From Deltaproteobacteria bacterium ADurb.Bin026 (GTDB lineage: Bacteria > Desulfobacterota > Syntrophorhabdia > Syntrophorhabdales > Syntrophorhabdaceae): a stretch of DNA of 8,228 nucleotides. The notes under the pieces were generated by a model that was not told the origin of the DNA, did no database searches, and worked only from the letters and a program-made list of their open reading frames with translations. The position numbers and the translations under genes were made by a program. The stretch spans positions 1 to 8,228 of the forward strand of contig MWEV01000275.1 in NCBI GenBank assembly GCA_002071245.1, written 5' to 3'. Positions 5,974 to 8,228 of this stretch are shown one piece after another (the first letter of the stretch is position 1; each line of letters begins with the position of its first letter).

Positions 5974-7278
5974 CTAATCTCTGTTATCAAACACCCTTTT
6001 TGTCTTACGTTCAGAACGCGGCAACGAACCGTAGTTCTCTATTTCCACATCGCAACTTATAAGTATTTGTTTCTTTATCTCCTTTTCTATTGCTTTCCTG
6101 ATATATTTGTCCGAGTCATGGGAGTGTTGTAGTCCCTGTGCCCGCTCAACCTTTATCTTCATGTGGTCTTTTCCGCCCGTATCCTTCCTGTACAGGATAA
6201 TCTGATATTCGCTTCCTACCTCTTTTATATTGGAAAGTATCTGGTCGATATGGCTCGGATAGATGTTGACAGCCCTGAAGATAAACATATCGTCTGAACG
6301 GCCGAGAATCCTGTCGTGTCTCGGCATGATGCTGCCACAGGGGCACTCGCCAGGCATAAGACGCGTGAGGTCTCTTGTGCGATAACGTATAAGAGGTGAA
6401 GCTTCTTTTTTAAGGGTTGTTACCACCATTTCGCCTACCTCGCCCTCAGGTACAGGCTCAAGTGTATCCGGGTTGAGTATCTCGAGTATATAATAATCAG
6501 CCCAATAGTGGATACCTGTGTGGTGTCTGCAATCAAGTCCCGTGCCAGGTCCGTACAGTTCAGTCATGCCCGGGATGTCAAAGAGTTGGTCATATCTGAC
6601 CCCGGATAGTTCCGATATTCTCATTCTCATCGCATCGCTTGCCCGTTCAGATCCGAATATCATCTTTTTAAGTTCGATTTTGCCACGCAAGCCCCGCTCA
6701 TCGATCAGTTCTGCCATTAACAATCCCATGGAAGCGGTGCATGTCATCACTGTTGTACCGAAATCTTCGAGGAACTGGCACTGCATGTCCGTATTGCCTG
6801 GCCCAATCGGAATAGACATGGCGCCGAAGCGTTCGCATCCATTCTGGAAACCCCAACCAGCCGTCCATACACCGTAACCAACGGCAATCTGTATTCTATC
6901 TTCTATTGTGCAATCTGCATATGAATAACAACGGGCAAACATCTCTGCCCAATCGTCAACATCCTTGGCTGTGTAGCACAGCACCTTACGTTTGCCTGTG
7001 GTGCCACTCGATGCATGGATGCGCACAATCTTTTCAAAGGGCACACTCCTCAGCGGGAAAGGATAATCCTCCTGAAGGTCTTTGCTTGTTGTAAAAGGCA
7101 GTTTTCTGATGTCTTCGAGTGCCTTGATATCGCCAGGTGTTACTCCGGCCTCTTCGAGCTTTTTTCGGTAATACGCAGAACCATTGTAGACATGATTTAC
7201 CGTCCATTTCAATTCGTCAAGTTGGAGGGTTTTCAACTCCTTTTCCGTTTTAATCTTTGTATCAAATGGTCTTTTCAT
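5974..7278 (-). CDS. PaaK-type phenylacetate-CoA ligase family enzyme (aryl/acyl-CoA ligase)
   Basis: The 434 residues match the length and motif order of phenylacetate-CoA ligases: the N-terminal KWTVNHVYNGSAYYRKKL stretch (24-41), P-loop SSGTTGKRK (90-98), GMTELYGPG (237-245), IRYRTRD with ribose-binding Asp303 (297-303), GRSDDMF (326-332), and the C-terminal LPRSERKTKRV (419-429) with the expected adenylation Lys425. The enzyme forms an acyl-adenylate from ATP and an aromatic or related acid, then the CoA thioester, in the cytoplasm. The true acid is unknown; phenylacetate, a benzoate, or a beta-keto acid made by the neighbouring carboxylase are options. The usual Gly before the catalytic Lys (SEGK) is Arg424 here. 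A Cys/His group (Cys250, His252, His253, His257) and CPC (312-314) resemble a metal site. ATG 7278 follows GGAGG (7293-7289) at 10 bases. It is flanked by hydantoinase B and Mo hydroxylase genes in the same direction. Confidence 0.93.
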   Translation of the reverse strand: MKRPFDTKIKTEKELKTLQLDELKWTVNHVYNGSAYYRKKLEEAGVTPGDIKALEDIRKLPFTTSKDLQEDYPFPLRSVPFEKIVRIHASSGTTGKRKVLCYTAKDVDDWAEMFARCYSYADCTIEDRIQIAVGYGVWTAGWGFQNGCERFGAMSIPIGPGNTDMQCQFLEDFGTTVMTCTASMGLLMAELIDERGLRGKIELKKMIFGSERASDAMRMRISELSGVRYDQLFDIPGMTELYGPGTGLDCRHHTGIHYWADYYILEILNPDTLEPVPEGEVGEMVVTTLKKEASPLIRYRTRDLTRLMPGECPCGSIMPRHDRILGRSDDMFIFRAVNIYPSHIDQILSNIKEVGSEYQIILYRKDTGGKDHMKIKVERAQGLQHSHDSDKYIRKAIEKEIKKQILISCDVEIENYGSLPRSERKTKRVFDNRD

Positions 7279-7325
7279 CCTTTATGCACCTCCTCTTATT
7301 TTTATAATATTGTTTTATCCGATTG

Positions 7326-8228
7326 CTAAAACCTTTCTTGTTTACTCTTTCTAAGTCTATCGGTTTCTTCCGTATCAATTTCAAGTGTTGTTGGGTCGAT
7401 CACAACCCCATACTCAGATTTTGCCTCTTCAATACTCACGTATCCTTCTATGACATCGTGCAGCACCATTTGTGGTTCCCGTTCGGAGGGATTGCCATAC
7501 CCACCGCCGCCTGGTGCATCTATTGTTACCACGTCGCCTGGTTTCATCTGGGTCAATCCGTAAGAATTGCCCTGAACGCCATTGACGAGAAATTGTGCCT
7601 TTGCGCCGGATTTACCGCCGAAAAGGCCTTCGGCAGGGTAAATATACCTGCCGGACTGAATCCCAAGGTTGATTGGGGGTATCGGGGCGTAGCTATCATC
7701 CGGGACTTTGAATACCTCCCTCTTGCCAAGCCCTCCCTTCATCTTTCCTACACCGCCTGAATCTGCCAAAAGTTCACGTTTTTCAACAACAAGAGGTGTG
7801 TCGCTTTCAAAAATTTCAACTGGTGTATTGGCACCGTTTGCAGGAAATATATAAACGTAGTTGCCGTCATTTTTAGCACTGGCACCCATGCCCCCTCCCC
7901 TTATGATAACAGAGTGCCAGGGTTTTCCGTCTTTTCTTCTGCCATAGAATACATTCATCGCTGCTGGTGTTCCGCCGGATGCTGCGATTACCTTTTTGGG
8001 GAGCACATCGGATAACGCCCGATATATAATCTCTGTAAGGAAATGACCAACGCCCATCCTTGCGGCAACTGCAGCAGGAAACTTACAATTAACTACACTG
8101 CCTTCGGGGGCAGAAAGCCGAATAGGCCTTGCACAACCGTCATTGTTTGGGACGTCAGGCGCAAACATGCTTTTTACAGCCATGAAAACATAGGCATAGG
8201 TAAAATTAAAAACAACATTTCCTCCCCA
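7326..8228 (-). CDS. hydantoinase B/oxoprolinase family carboxylase subunit, C-terminal half (partial at window edge)
   Basis: Three hundred codons and a TAG stop (7328-7326) are visible. The reading frame stays open from an ATG at 8183 to the right edge: the 15 codons before it (8228-8184) have no stop and read as family sequence, so 8183 is an internal Met and not the start. Family landmarks are PDVPNNDGCARPI, APEGSVVN, GGGMGAS, the NTPVEIFE segment, the DSGGVGKMKGGLG segment and APGGGGYGNP. HyuB proteins usually have about 520-590 residues, so roughly half is missing to the right. The family includes hydantoinase B, 5-oxoprolinase, and subunits of acetone and acetophenone carboxylases. Next to a CoA ligase, a ketone or aromatic carboxylase subunit is the most attractive reading, but this is inference. 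The partner HyuA-type ATPase subunit is not in the window. The CoA ligase starts 47 bases downstream. Confidence 0.92.
   Translation of the reverse strand, partial: WGGNVVFNFTYAYVFMAVKSMFAPDVPNNDGCARPIRLSAPEGSVVNCKFPAAVAARMGVGHFLTEIIYRALSDVLPKKVIAASGGTPAAMNVFYGRRKDGKPWHSVIIRGGGMGASAKNDGNYVYIFPANGANTPVEIFESDTPLVVEKRELLADSGGVGKMKGGLGKREVFKVPDDSYAPIPPINLGIQSGRYIYPAEGLFGGKSGAKAQFLVNGVQGNSYGLTQMKPGDVVTIDAPGGGGYGNPSEREPQMVLHDVIEGYVSIEEAKSEYGVVIDPTTLEIDTEETDRLRKSKQERF

Noticed and set aside
7323..7760. 145-codon open frame on the plus strand
   Set aside because: It is antisense to the hydantoinase B gene, whose family motifs cover the same bases.
1..8228. CRISPR arrays, tRNA or rRNA genes, insertion sequences
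   Set aside because: Reading through the window showed no regular repeat-spacer pattern, no tRNA-like cloverleaf, and no transposase or flanking terminal repeats.

Overview
This window looks like a piece of a moderately AT-rich genome from an anaerobic Gram-negative bacterium. The gene content best fits a syntrophic or sulfate-reducing deltaproteobacterium-like lineage (Desulfobacterota, for example Syntrophorhabdus- or Syntrophales-type organisms). That placement is inferred from gene content: a three-subunit molybdenum hydroxylase, a phenylacetate-CoA-ligase-type enzyme, a hydantoinase B/acetophenone carboxylase-type subunit, and remnants of a liv transporter. No rRNA or marker gene is present to confirm it.

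Left part, plus strand (54-1572): a two-gene unit. The first gene encodes a small membrane-anchored TPR-like protein of the YfgM/TPR_21 type. Four bases later comes a fold-type I aminotransferase homologue (HisC/CobD family). The homologue lacks the Schiff-base lysine and at least two other PLP-contacting residues, so it looks like a pseudoenzyme.

Middle (1573-2153): about 580 bases with no intact gene. It holds a decayed relic of a branched-chain amino acid ABC transporter operon. The 5' end of a livK-type binding protein gene, with a signal peptide and a one-base frameshift in an A7 run, is joined to the last ~33 codons of a livG-type ATPase gene. The rest of livK, any livH/livM and most of livG are missing between them. 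A 13-bp inverted repeat flanked by A and T runs (2092-2137) follows and is suited to terminate transcription from both sides.

Right part, minus strand (2154-8228): a tightly packed catabolic operon transcribed right to left. In transcription order it is: the C-terminal half of a hydantoinase B-type carboxylase subunit running off the right edge, a PaaK-type aryl/acyl-CoA ligase, then the FAD, [2Fe-2S] and molybdopterin subunits of a xanthine-oxidase-family enzyme, closest in style to 4-hydroxybenzoyl-CoA reductase-like enzymes. All have strong Shine-Dalgarno sequences and gaps of 77 bases or less. The simplest joint reading is ATP-dependent carboxylation of an aromatic or ketone substrate, activation of the resulting acid to its CoA thioester, and hydroxylation or reductive dehydroxylation by the Mo enzyme. 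The substrate cannot be read from the sequence. The operon promoter and the partner carboxylase subunit must lie to the right of the window.
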